A DNA stretch of 64,000 bases from Fragilaria radians. Lineage: Eukaryota; Bacillariophyta; Fragilariophyceae; Fragilariales; Fragilariaceae. Below, piece by piece: positions 54,501-64,000 of this stretch; within the stretch, counting starts at the first letter, position 1, and every line of letters starts with the position of its first letter. The notes beneath the pieces were generated by a model. That model saw only the letters and a program-made list of their open reading frames with translations. It was not told where the DNA came from and ran no database searches. The stretch covers positions 221,402 through 285,401 of the forward strand of contig CAAAJI010000038.1 in the NCBI GenBank assembly GCA_900642245.1, read 5' to 3'. Made by a program: the position numbers and the translations under genes.

Positions 54501-55090
54501 AAAGTTTCCTCGGCCAAAGCTTCAGCTGTCAGGGTTTCCGCTGTCAAAGATTCAGACATAGAAATGCCAGAGTTGTCTTGCGAAAAGGTATTTGTTGTGA
54601 GTTCCTCGTTTTGGACATTTTGAATATTATTATAACTCTGATCTATCGACGAGTTTTCAATAGCGTCCAACCTTCGAGCAGCCGCTGCTTGAATTGCTTG
54701 TTCCAAGCGTTGATAGAATACTTTATCATTTACTAGTAGTATAGAATTTATATCTGAGCTGGTCTCTCCATTAGATTCGATTACAGAGTGGTCGTTCAAT
54801 GCCCCAGCTTCATAAACTTGTTTTGTCACTGGGCAAATAAAGCGTGCAGTGAACCAGACGACTCCGTCCTGAAAGTGATCTTCCACTTCAAAGGCGGATT
54901 CTATGATCACATTTTTCCCATGGTAGTCCCTATACCAATCTTTAAGTTGCGTATGAGAGGAAGCTGTGTCGGAGTTGTTGCCAATACGAGAAGTATCCCC
55001 TGAGGAGAAAGATCTCGTTAATTTCATGTGATGATCCCATATTCTTCTGATTGCAAACTGAGGTTTTCGATGCAAAAGAAGAGAAAACAT
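51507..55090 (-). CDS. Large PPR-like mitochondrial protein, about 1194 aa, one frameshift
   Basis: The minus-strand frame 55090-51908 continues in a second frame to 51507. One extra G in the GGG at 52025-52027 (CCC on the plus strand) would read ...VLRQGEFTHDDFQLHYTDGFSYLGN.... The N-terminus is basic and Arg/Phe/Ser-rich (MFSLLLHRKPQFAIRRIWDHH), fitting mitochondrial import. Two similar modules follow, near residues 50-145 (FTARFICPVTKQVYEAGAL, then YQRLEQAIQAAAARRLD) and 300-370 (WTSSFVCPLSEKRYHSGSL, then YRRLKWAIHAAAGRALD). Between them sits a repeat of LTAE-like units. The centre has PPR-type helical pairs such as ETFNTVIMLWAQCGETEKC and DTFHTVLLSCALVDFDKK. PPR proteins bind organelle RNA. 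The exact family is not recognised. The last 130 residues (second frame) are basic and helical. Confidence 0.7.
54405..54556 (-). repeat. In-frame 15-bp tandem repeat inside the PPR-like gene
   Basis: On the + strand a GCTGTCAAAGTTTCC-like unit recurs about ten times with small changes. It is read on the minus strand as L-T-A-E-x/V-T-A-E-x pentapeptides (about LTAETLTAEALAEETLTAEA). Its 15-nt period keeps the frame. It looks like a coding minisatellite that can change length without frameshift. Confidence 0.85.
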
Positions 55091-58000
55091 CAGGGTACGC
55101 TATGCTGATAATCTTAACACTACTTTTAGGGTTTCATTAGAGTAAAGGGTGACTTTGGTAGGAAGAAACAATCCATTTTTCTCTCTGTAATTGGTCACTG
55201 GTCACTGCGTCTCAGGTCTGTCCGCTCGTACAGGTAACAAAACCCTGATGAAATAGCTCGTCCTTCTTTTTTCGAAGAAAAAAGTTGCAAAATTTACCTG
55301 TAACCCCATTTAAGCTCCAAAAAGTTAAACATCAAGGTGAAATATCTTTTTGAAATCTTGGGAAATACTTGGAGAGGAATGAAGACGCCTTGACATTAAG
55401 GTATTTGATAAGTTAATCATATTTTGAATACTTGAATACTTGGGTTCCTTAATGTGTTTGTGCTTATCATTGAAAAGCTTTGAAATTTAAGGAAATTTAA
55501 GAAGCGCTTGCAACTTACCTTATCTTTTGTTGTTTACTTTACATCTTGACTTACACTGTTGCTTCTCAAGTGGCGCTTGAAAGAGTGATAAAATATTTCA
55601 CCCCCTATGGACGGTACATCTCATAACTATGTTTCAGATAATACGAAGCATTGGGTGCTTTTTGACTCGTTTCTCAGCGGAGATCAGGATATTTTAATCA
55701 AGATTCCATAAATAGTTAAATGATTGAGGCAATGCGAATTTCGATAGCAAAATCATTGCAATTATTAGTTGGTTCAGATGATTCATAATTGGACTCGGGC
55801 AAAGCTTTAGGAGCAGCATCTGAGAGGCAGAGTCATTTACAAGTCCTACGTTGAAGAGCCACGGAAATAGTTATGAAGTAGAAGATTAGACGTTAAATCC
55901 TACGTGGAGCACAGCCTTGGAGTCTGGGGAGCTGCTCACGAGTTACGATCGGATCTTTCGAAACCCGTGACACATATTGGTCTACAAAAGCTGATCAGAG
56001 GAATTTTCACTTTTGGACTTCTTACTATATCTATTTCCTTATGAGTCAGACAAGAAAGCCTGGAAAATACCCTTTACATTGCTCATACCATCATATTACA
56101 GAGTTGACACTCTCTCTACTTGGAAGTTTAGCCCCCGACGCCTTTTCTTGTCTTACCTTCCTTTTCTCGCATAACTAGTTCAAGTTCAATTTGCGAAAGA
56201 AATGCAGACATGCAGATTCTAATTCGTGAACCTTAAGCTGACTCTTCGAGTATACACGTACTTGTATCGCTTATCTTCTTCGCATTTTTCTGGTTCAATT
56301 TGGAATAGTTTCCTAAAATTCAGGCTTTTTGGAGATCGAGTTTTTTGTGCTTAGGGAATTAACTTTAGGTAGTTTTCACAAAGCGTTGACAGTAAGTTTG
56401 ATTCTTAAATTACTTCAAGATTTCCTGAGGTTTTTACAATTGGTTTCATTGCTTGATATCTATGTGAAACAGTCATTAGAATTCGGCGCATAATGTTTGG
56501 CAGAGGATAATCCTGACGCCATAACCTCTGCCATGAAGCTACAAACCAGTGGACTTCCAATAAATCAAAGGCTGCTATGATTAACGCAAATGCCAGGGTG
56601 ATTAATTAAAACAGTTATTGAAGAATCTGTCAGAATGTGTAACCAAGTTAAGCAAAATATTTCGATTTTGCATAATGCTTCCTCTGAATCTGTGGAGTCA
56701 AAATTGTAAGCTTTGATGTCATCAGATACTTCGAATAAAATACCTCTAAAGATTTATACGTCATAGCGGAGAATATACCTAATCATATCAGCAATTTATC
56801 TTTCAAAGTACCACTATACTTTTATCTAATTTGACCATGGAATGGATCACTTATTCCCGTCAATGAAATTATGTGGTATGGCAAATGCTTTGGCATTTTG
56901 ACTATTTGATAGTGGGAAGAATAACATTCCCAACGTGAAACATCATGGCATTACATTAATGTTGAATCATCAGAATTGAGAGACTTTGACTTCCAAAACT
57001 TCATCACCACACGTTTGGAATTTTGCATAGCCTTTATAGTAGAAGTTATCGTATGCTTAAGATGGCCTTCCGTAGCATTCGATTCTATGAGCATTCCATG
57101 GGGTGAAAAATACCTTAGACGCAAATGGACTCACTAGATTGAGAAAATAAATTGCTTTCCATTTTTTAAAGTTTGTATATCTGAAAAGTCACAATTAAAT
57201 ACAGAAAATATGGAATATATTATCAGCCAGACATATTCCTAAACCCTTGGAATCCCCAGCACTTGCAAACTTATTTGCAGCTATGAAAATGAGTGATCAA
57301 ACCCATATCTTGATTACTTCACTTTATTAAAATGTAATGAAGAAAATAATTCATTTCTTCGACCTTTCTTTGGCGTACTTCATTATTCTCCTGTAAGTGT
57401 TTACATGACTTTGATTGACTTGAAAGCCTCACATCATATGGATTCTAAAATTCTTTACAAACTTTCTTTTAAACACTTTAAAAGTGTTGGGCTTTACTTG
57501 TCTGTCTAGCTCATTGAGTACAATCAACTTACGCTGATTTTATCATTTCAACTGAATCTACACCATGACAGATCTTTTAAGATAACTATTTCGAATTTTA
57601 TTCTCTGCTCGTTCATCATTTTGTGGCTGTTTTCTTAGTGAGGATTCTTAAATTTGCATAATTTAAATTGAACTGCTATCCGAAATAATAGCATTTACAC
57701 AAGAATAATACCCACACACGGTTACAAGTAATGCCATTTTGCAATAAGACTTTTGTCTTTTTTCCACTTTTCCTGCTTTTCAAATGAACTGATTGACTAC
57801 ACTTCATGAATTTGCTTGAGCGAGAAGAATGGCACTTGACAATAGATTCTCTAGAAAGCAGGAAAAGAGCCTTACAAATCCTTATTATGCCAAGAGTGCA
57901 ACATGTAACGCTGATTTGAGCAAAGAGAGAAAAACTGATTTGATGACATGTCAGTCTTATAATTCGGTTAGATTCTGGCAATTTCATATTGAGACATCTA

Positions 58001-58624
58001 ATCGGAATGGAATTGTTGTAAATGGACGACTCAAAAGGAAGGAAAGGTTATTTTTGCCTTTCATGGCAGCGAAACTGAAGATTCAACAAAAAAGCCAAAT
58101 TATCAGTGTAAGAAAGCAAGCTCGCATTTGTAGGAAATGCGAATTATGCTGGGATATTCTTGTTTCGTAATTTCTAGAAGTACTACCAAAGCCTGGAAAT
58201 CACTTTTTCACAAATGAGGATATCTCAACGGAAATCTGGAGGACGAAATCTAAAATCAAGGTCCTAAAGGGTTATGGTGCTCAGTAAAAGGACGAAAGCT
58301 AAACCAAAATTGGATAAATTCATCTATGGACTACTTCACGCATATTAAGTAGGAAGGGATCAAAATTTGCATTTTTTGCCTCATTGCGGACGATGGGACC
58401 CCTATCGTAAAATTTAGTGTAGTGCAGAAAAACATCCAACGAGGCCAAAAAGTGGCCAAAATAAAGATTTAGAGAACCTTTGAAACTCTTTATTGATCTG
58501 AAATAAAGGAAAGTACATAGGGTTTCATTCGGACCCAAATAAGTTAAAATAGAAGAGACATAAAAAGCACCATCAGCTCCTGAATGTTTGTTTTAAGACC
58601 TGGTCCCAAGAGGACTAAAACAAA
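55091..58624. other. Long intergenic region (3.5 kb), no gene seen
   Basis: AT-rich with stops in all frames. Overlapping + and - open frames at 57676-58170 are not credible genes, having no motif. Confidence 0.4.
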
Positions 58625-59033
58625 TGAAAAGACGCAAAAGTGCTCAGATCAGCCAAAAGAGAATGCTCTATTTGTTCAAACGTTTAAGACCGGATTTGAT
58701 TAGTCCAGTCAAAGAATCTGATAGCAAGATGGATGGAGCTGCACCTGGCCACAAGAAAGAATTGAAAAGATGATTCGATTTGTATCAGTAACTGTAAAGA
58801 TGAGATTAGAAACGATTGTAGGTCATGGAATAAGGTGAATCGTTGTGTCCTTCTGTGCTAGCGACGTTACTGTGACAAAGATGAAACGAAGAGTGTCACA
58901 GGGTTTGTGCTCTTGGCTCCCAGACTTGTATCATAGAAATCTGAATCTTCACCAAATGTGACGTTTTCAGTCATTGAGGCTGTGCGTGTTGAGTTATGTG
59001 AAGCAGTTTGGGAAGTTGTCGTGAATTAAATCC
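58625..59033 (+). mobile_element. Decayed Ty1/copia end of reverse transcriptase and start of RNase H
   Basis: The + strand reads, across stops, MLYLFKRLRPDLISPVKES, then KMDGAAPGHKKELKR, KMRLETIVG, DETKSVTGFVLLA and VIEAVRVELCEAVWEVVV. These match the copia order (LLYL-x-RPDL...D-x-ETRKSVTG-V...S-x-TEAEYVAL-EA-x-EV). The TEAE is now VIEA. The 5' and 3' parts are lost. Confidence 0.7.
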
Positions 59034-59049
59034 TGCGCAGGCATAAATG

Positions 59050-59275
59050 TGTAGGTTTCTCTTTTTTAAAGGTTTAAAGAAAAGCTTATCAAATAATAAG
59101 TTTTCCTTTTTAAGACCTAAAAGGGAGAAACCTATTTATAAGTTTTCTAATCAGATATTTCAAGAGAAACCTATTTTTTTCGAATTAGATATTACAAGAG
59201 AAGCCTATAAGCAAGTTTCCTTTTTTGAAATTAAGAGAGAAACCCATTTAGCAAGACCTCCTTTTTAACTAAAAG
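59050..59275 (+). repeat. Degenerate tandem repeat, AGAGAAACCTA units
   Basis: GAGAAACCTATTT or close variants recur at about 59124, 59163, 59200 and 59235, alternating with AAGTTTTC/TTTTTGAA blocks, with a period of about 35-40 bp. The 73-codon frame across it (59047-59268) is a by-product of the repeat. Confidence 0.5.
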
Positions 59276-61454
59276 GTACAGCATTGAATTCTTGATGGAA
59301 AGGTCAGAAAGTTCTCTCTTCAATAAGAACTTTCTTTATTCTAAATTCTATAATAATTACCTTTTCTTATAATTTCTTGTTCATCGCTATTTTTGCAATT
59401 TGTTAACTTCTTTTCTTTGTCTTCAGCTTAATCCTACAGGTTAAGACAGAAATGATGTTCATTTCGCAACTCTTTGAAACAGTAGAAATTGATGACAAAA
59501 AGCCAAAGAGAATCCATGCAGACAAACTTTCGGCTGTGTCTTTACCTAGGAATAGAAACTCAGCGTAAGAATACTGCCAAATAGCCATGTTTATTCATCT
59601 ACAGTGAGATCCAACAACGAGGGATCAGGTTCGGATGAGAATCCAACAGATTCAATTCTGCAACATACGCTTGTTTCTTAGGATCTTCAATAACTTAAGA
59701 TGAAAGACAGACATAATGCCAGAATATCGTTTTGCACATCCTCTGGAAAGTCTACTGGATATAGAATGTATTAAAATTTTGCATAGGCTCACAATGAATG
59801 ACATACGATATATCATAAGGAGCCTAGTTTCGTAGATCTATTTTATCTAGCTAAGAATCAAATTCAAAGATACAAAAAACTACATATCCGAGAACAAAGA
59901 AAAGCAGGTTTGATCTAAGTTTAATGTTTTGGATCCGAAGGGGAAAACTGGCATACTCGTTCAAAGAAAAGCAAAACAAGAAGCTTGTAACTGTCAGTTA
60001 GTTAGTTGCTTAAGAATGACTGATAAAGCTGTAGCCATAACCATGGTAGGAGCATCAAGGAATAAGATATCTTACTTGCATCAAGATACCTGGCATGAAA
60101 GCCCTAAGATTTTTTCACTTTTAACAAATCTGATCTTTCTTACAGTCGCTTGAATTGCATTGAATTTCACTTCGCAGCTTGACTATGTGACTTATCTTTG
60201 CTCCTTCTACGAATTGACAAATTAACACAGAAACATCCTAGAAATGGCATCTTCGGCCCAGTCAATGTTCCTGTGCGCAACAACATCGCAACATCATTCT
60301 TCTGCCTTTGCTTTTTCACATTTTAAACAGAAGCAAATAGTGTCGAGAATGTCTATTATCGATCCTTGTGGAAATTTAGGTAGTAAAGGTGCCTGCTATT
60401 CATTCTTTTCAAGAGATCTGTAAAGGATTGGAAGCATACATTTGACTTTACCTGATTTGCAAATGCTAACCTGGTTCAAGACCAATACCTGTAAGTGATC
60501 ACGGTGCTCAGTAGATTTTTATTTGTTTTCAAGTGTGGGATTAACTCTCTACAAGCCGTGGAAAAATACTAATTAAACTCATGGGATTCAAGGACTATAC
60601 ATGATACAGTATCGAATGCGTTACCCAAAACGTGAAAAGGCAATGTATTCTATACTACTAATGATTTTGGAATATCTGACCGTTTTGAAATAGACTACAA
60701 TTCTTCAATTACTAACTGAAATTTTATGTTGAAGAGTCTACGTGGTTTAGATCCTTTTATAAAACTGTACAAAAGATAAAGCTTGTGTTCACTTCAAAAA
60801 TGTGTCACTTTAAAGGCAAGTTAGTTTTCTTCAGCTGATCTCATAATCATTTTACTCTCTAAAGATTTATGGGGAAAACTTGATTCTATTGCAAGTTTCA
60901 ACATCACTCCTTTTTTGGGAATCTTTTCTTACCCTCATTCTAAGGCTTCCCTTATCGAAGGCCTGTGATCACTTTTGTTGGGAATCCTTGTTACGTTCAT
61001 TGCTGTTTTTTGGGTGTAAGTGTGGGAGGTGGTGAGGCGAGGGGGGGGAGTTAAGATCTTTCTTTTTTCTTGTCGTCAGTCAGTAGCGTGTTTTTCCTGA
61101 CGTAGCAGTGCAACTGTAGGAAGTTAGATGATGTCCAGATGAGAAATAAAGTCAATGTTTTCCAATCGAAAGACTATAAAAATGCGTAGATCCGAACCCT
61201 CGTTACTTCGTACTCAGGTGTCAATTCCAGTATTCAATCTTTGAGGGGTCAACAATAAATGTGAGGAAAATACAAAAATACTGTAAAATAAGTATTCACT
61301 AGCAGAAAAGTCGAGAACCTCCAGGAAACTACCATCTGCCACTAATAAGGACTGTACGTTCATTACGTAAGTTGTCTTGTGACGTAAGCGTTAATAGATT
61401 ACACGTACGTATCAAGATTTTCTATTGTAAGGAACCTCATTAAAACCTATCACC
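59276..61454. other. Intergenic, no gene seen; promoter of cbbX at the end
   Basis: Open frames at 59403-59588 and 59929-60153 show no motif. A G-run GAGGCGAGGGGGGGGAG lies at about 61034-61050. The last few hundred bases should hold the cbbX promoter, and TACGTA/GACGT-type sites are frequent near 61340-61410. Confidence 0.4.
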
Positions 61455-62964
61455 ATGAAGTTCTCAACTGCAGCATTTGCTTTGTGTTTATCCGTTGTCT
61501 CAGCGTTTTCTCCTGGAATTAGCAGCCGTGTAAGTTTCAATTGCGGAATAGTTCTTTGAATTTTTTTAGTCATCAATCAGTGGAACTTACGATCCTCATC
61601 TGAAAAGCAATCTGTCCGACTCTTTGCTGGTGACGGTAATCCACCACCCTTTCCTGCTTACCCATGGCCGGGTACATCGAATCCAGCACCTCCACCTGCT
61701 CCCACCTATCCATCATACTCTGCTCCTGCCCCAGCAGCTGCTGTCCCTGCCAACCCTTCTGCTGGAAACCCTAATCCTTTTGGAACCAAGTCTTTGGAGT
61801 TCACTGGTGGAAATGACCCAAACATGAAGAACTACAAAAAGCTTAGCCAGGCTCTCAATGAAGCCGACACCGAGCGTAGAAAGGATTCCGAAGCAGCAGC
61901 AAATCGTGAACGTGCAGCGCAGATGAAACGCGAGGAACGAGAGAGAAAGATCAAGTACATGCAGGAAATGCCTGATAGCCAACCAGCAGGTACAGGTAAG
62001 CCACTGTGAAATGTATGTGTCAATTATTCGATGTCGAGCATCTAAATTATTAAAATCCAATGAAGTTGACGAGTTTATGTTTAAGGAAGGTGTACAAGAT
62101 CAACTCAACAAGCTCGATACAGAGCTCGTTGGACTTATCCCTGTGAAAAAGAGAGTGAAAGAAATTGCAGCTCTGCTTGTTCTCGACAAGATGCGTCGCA
62201 AGCTTGGATTTGAGACAGCCGTACCGTCTCTACACATGTCTTTTACGGGAGCGCCAGGAACTGGAAAGACTACTGTTGCTATTCGTATGGGACAAATTCT
62301 TGCCAAGATGGGATACTCTCGTAGGGGACATGTTGTGCTCGCCACTCGTGATGATCTAGTAGGTCAGTATGTTGGTCACACTGCGCCCAAAACCAAAGAA
62401 ATGATTAAGAAAGCTATGGGAGGAGTCCTTCTAGTTGATGAGGCATACTACCTTTACAATGCTGCAAATGATCGTGATTACGGTCAAGAATCCATTGAAA
62501 TTCTCCTCAACGTGATGGAAAACAACCAAGATGATCTTGTGGTCGCTGTTGCCGGCTACAAAGATAGAATGGATAAATTTTTCTCATACATTCCGGGTAT
62601 GATGTCGCGTATTGGTAACCATATTGACTTTCCTAACTACAGTGCAGATGAACTTGTGAAAATTGCCTCTCTTATGGCTAAAGCGTTGGAGTATGAAATT
62701 GATGCCAACGCATTCCCAGTTTTCAAGAGCTATATTGAAAAGCGCATGGAGCTTCCCTACTTTTCCAATGCAAGAACTGTGAGAAACGCAATGGACCGCG
62801 CAAGAATGAACTCAGCCATACGTACATTCGAAAAGTATGCAATTAAGGGTGAAAACGGAGGATTGTGCACCATCAATGACTTGAAGCTGATTAAAGCAGA
62901 AGATTTCCAGATTTTGTTGGATGATATTGTCAATGCCGATGTTGAAAAGCGAATCTTTGCTTAA
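61455..62964 (+). CDS. cbbX: Nucleus-encoded CbbX-type Rubisco activase, plastid-targeted, three exons, 462 aa
   Basis: CbbX is the AAA+ motor that frees red-type Rubisco from inhibitory sugar phosphates. Exons 61455-61529, 61581-61995 and 62066-62964 are joined by GT-AG introns of 51 and 70 bp (total 463 codons including the stop). Exon 1 is the signal peptide MKFSTAAFALCLSVVSA followed by FSPG, the ASAFAP motif, ending ISSR. Exon 2 encodes a Pro/Ala-rich linker (NPPPFPAYPWPGTSNPAPPP) and a charged coiled coil (RRKDSEAAANRERAAQMKRE). Exon 3 is the AAA+ module: LDTELVGLIPVKKRV, Walker A GAPGTGKT (225-232), Walker B GVLLVDEAYY (283-292), sensor 1 VVAVAGYKDRM and the arginine-finger segment PGMMSRIGNHIDFPNY. 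In many red algae cbbX is also plastid-encoded, so a nuclear copy fits a diatom. The extension of about 160 residues before the AAA+ core is longer than in bacterial CbbX. Confidence 0.95.
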
Positions 62965-64000
62965 AAGTACATTCTGAGGATTGCATCCTTAGTTATTGAA
63001 GGGTCTAGCATTTCTTAGACAAATTCTTTGAAATAAAGAGTTTTAGAACAATAAGTATTTTGATGTGTACAACATACTGGCACAGATTTCTGTTAGTTGT
63101 TTCTTCTGATCAAAGTCATAAATCATTTATTCATTCAAGTAGACTTTCAGTCGTTTTCAATGAGAGACTTAAGTTTGTTGAACTTGATAATGGGATGAAA
63201 ACAAACTCCATACTTGCACGTTCATGATAGAAGTAGCAGGTTTATCAGCTTCAAATGAACTTGATTAAGGATTCCAATGACAATGCAAACTGCATCAGGA
63301 TGTAGAGGGGAACATTTCTGTGCATACCGCTAAAATATTCACAATGATTCCCATTTTTAATTTTTTCATCAACCTCTGCTCTAGAGTATACTGAATAATA
63401 CAGTGCATGGACGTTTTTCCAATAAACTAGGAAAGTATATAACCTGACTCAATTCTACTTTCATTAAAGTTCCATATCTCAAATTCCTTCCCATTGTATT
63501 CACGAAACACATTCATCATTATATTATTGTCCAAACCCTGGGGGGACATACCTCGGAATTTTCAGGGAAGAAATGAAACAGTTTGCAATTTAAGCATTAT
63601 TTGATTTCGTGGTAAGCGCAACTTTGCTAAAAATTATGCTGTATGATAGTTGATGAAGTATCATCCTGTTTCTTTCACCCGATTTGCTGAATGTGTCGCA
63701 GATTAATTCAGTATCCAAGGGAAAAGTAATTTCTCTCAATTTTACAAAATAAACCAAGACGTAAGCCTACTTTATAGCCAACTAATGAAATAACTTGAAT
63801 ACCTTTTCCAGAGAATAATTCTTCTCTTCTCCAACGTCTAGGTAAAGATAACTTAGTTATCCCTTAAATCATTCTCGCATATTTGGGAATGACAACTACT
63901 ATTATCAACAAAAGTGAAAACGCCGAAACATTCAAAGGAAAGAGACATACTTATACCTTATTTCAAGGTCGCAAAGGGACCCTTGTAGGCAATAAGAGAG
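62965..64000. other. 3' flank of cbbX, no gene seen
   Basis: AT-rich and without open frames of note. An AATAAA-like AAATAAAG lies at about 63031, 70 bp after the stop, and may be the polyadenylation signal. Confidence 0.4.

Noticed and set aside
8704..55090. Programmed ribosomal frameshifting as the cause of the five shifts
   Set aside because: No shared slippery heptamer or downstream structure is apparent; the indels differ in direction and all fall at G/C runs, which fits sequencing error.
57676..58170. Two overlapping frames of about 100 codons on opposite strands
   Set aside because: No motif or supporting context, and opposite-strand overlap of this size is typical of chance in AT-rich DNA.
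59047..59268. 73-codon frame in the 59 kb repeat
   Set aside because: The frame arises from an AGAGAAACC tandem repeat without coding features.
1..64000. tRNA, rRNA, snRNA or CRISPR arrays
   Set aside because: Looked for GTTCGA-type T-loops with paired stems and for regularly spaced short repeats; none is convincing.

Overview
This window is a piece of nuclear chromosome from a photosynthetic stramenopile, almost certainly a diatom. The evidence is: spliceosomal GT-AG introns (47-148 bp); several N-termini with a signal peptide followed by the diatom plastid-import motif (an ASAFAP-like site with F or W after the cleavage point); a nucleus-encoded CbbX, the activase of red-type Rubisco; and gene families typical of diatoms. 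The sequence is AT-rich, eukaryotic and fairly gene-poor. It has two assembly gaps (16186-16205 and 30884-31159). There are no operons, CRISPR arrays or phage.

Layout: 1-1140 is a decayed Ty3/gypsy integrase with the start of its LTR. 2502-3338 (-) is an acidic unknown protein. 4430-6095 is a truncated Ty1/copia gag-protease-integrase. It ends just upstream of a small plastid-targeted protein (6259-6963). Then come a polytopic membrane protein (8704-9871, one frameshift), a plastid-type NAD(P)-binding protein in three exons (10236-12060, -), a tandem AlgH/UPF0301 protein (13007-14941), a duplicated upstream region interrupted by a gap (15669-16667), a zinc-finger/ankyrin protein (16677-17849), a quiescin-type sulfhydryl oxidase (18271-20106, -), and a divergently transcribed AlkB-like/glycosyltransferase-like fusion (20353-22151, one frameshift). 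A helical unknown protein (23355-24704, -) follows.

24851-26755 holds two 955-bp tandem units. 27470-28690 (-) is a decayed copia RT/RNase H. 29047-29796 is an acyl-protein thioesterase. 32380-33513 (-) is a DUF6824-type protein. 34400-37160 is a graveyard of elements: a gypsy LTR, a 177-bp TIR element with TA target duplication, a LINE fragment and a gypsy integrase. 38168-40585 is a large two-module CxxC...H/C protein with two frameshifts. 41278-42280 (-) is a short-chain dehydrogenase with one intron. 45748-47638 is a membrane-anchored GLTP-domain protein with a 20-nt first exon. 49141-49432 is a solo gypsy LTR. 49938-51185 is an unknown coiled-coil protein. 51507-55090 (-) is a very large, probably mitochondrial PPR-like protein with one frameshift. 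58625-59033 is a last copia scrap, and 61455-62964 is CbbX.

Functional picture: the genes are unlinked housekeeping or lineage-specific genes separated by retroelement debris. Four of them (6259, 12060, 13007 and 61455) carry plastid-import N-termini. Four otherwise intact genes are broken by five single-nucleotide indels, all at short G or C runs, which points to residual base errors in the assembly more than to pseudogenes. The least ordinary protein architectures are the AlkB-like/glycosyltransferase-like fusion, the tandem AlgH protein, CbbX with a long proline-rich N-terminal extension, the membrane-anchored GLTP protein and the two-module CxxC protein.
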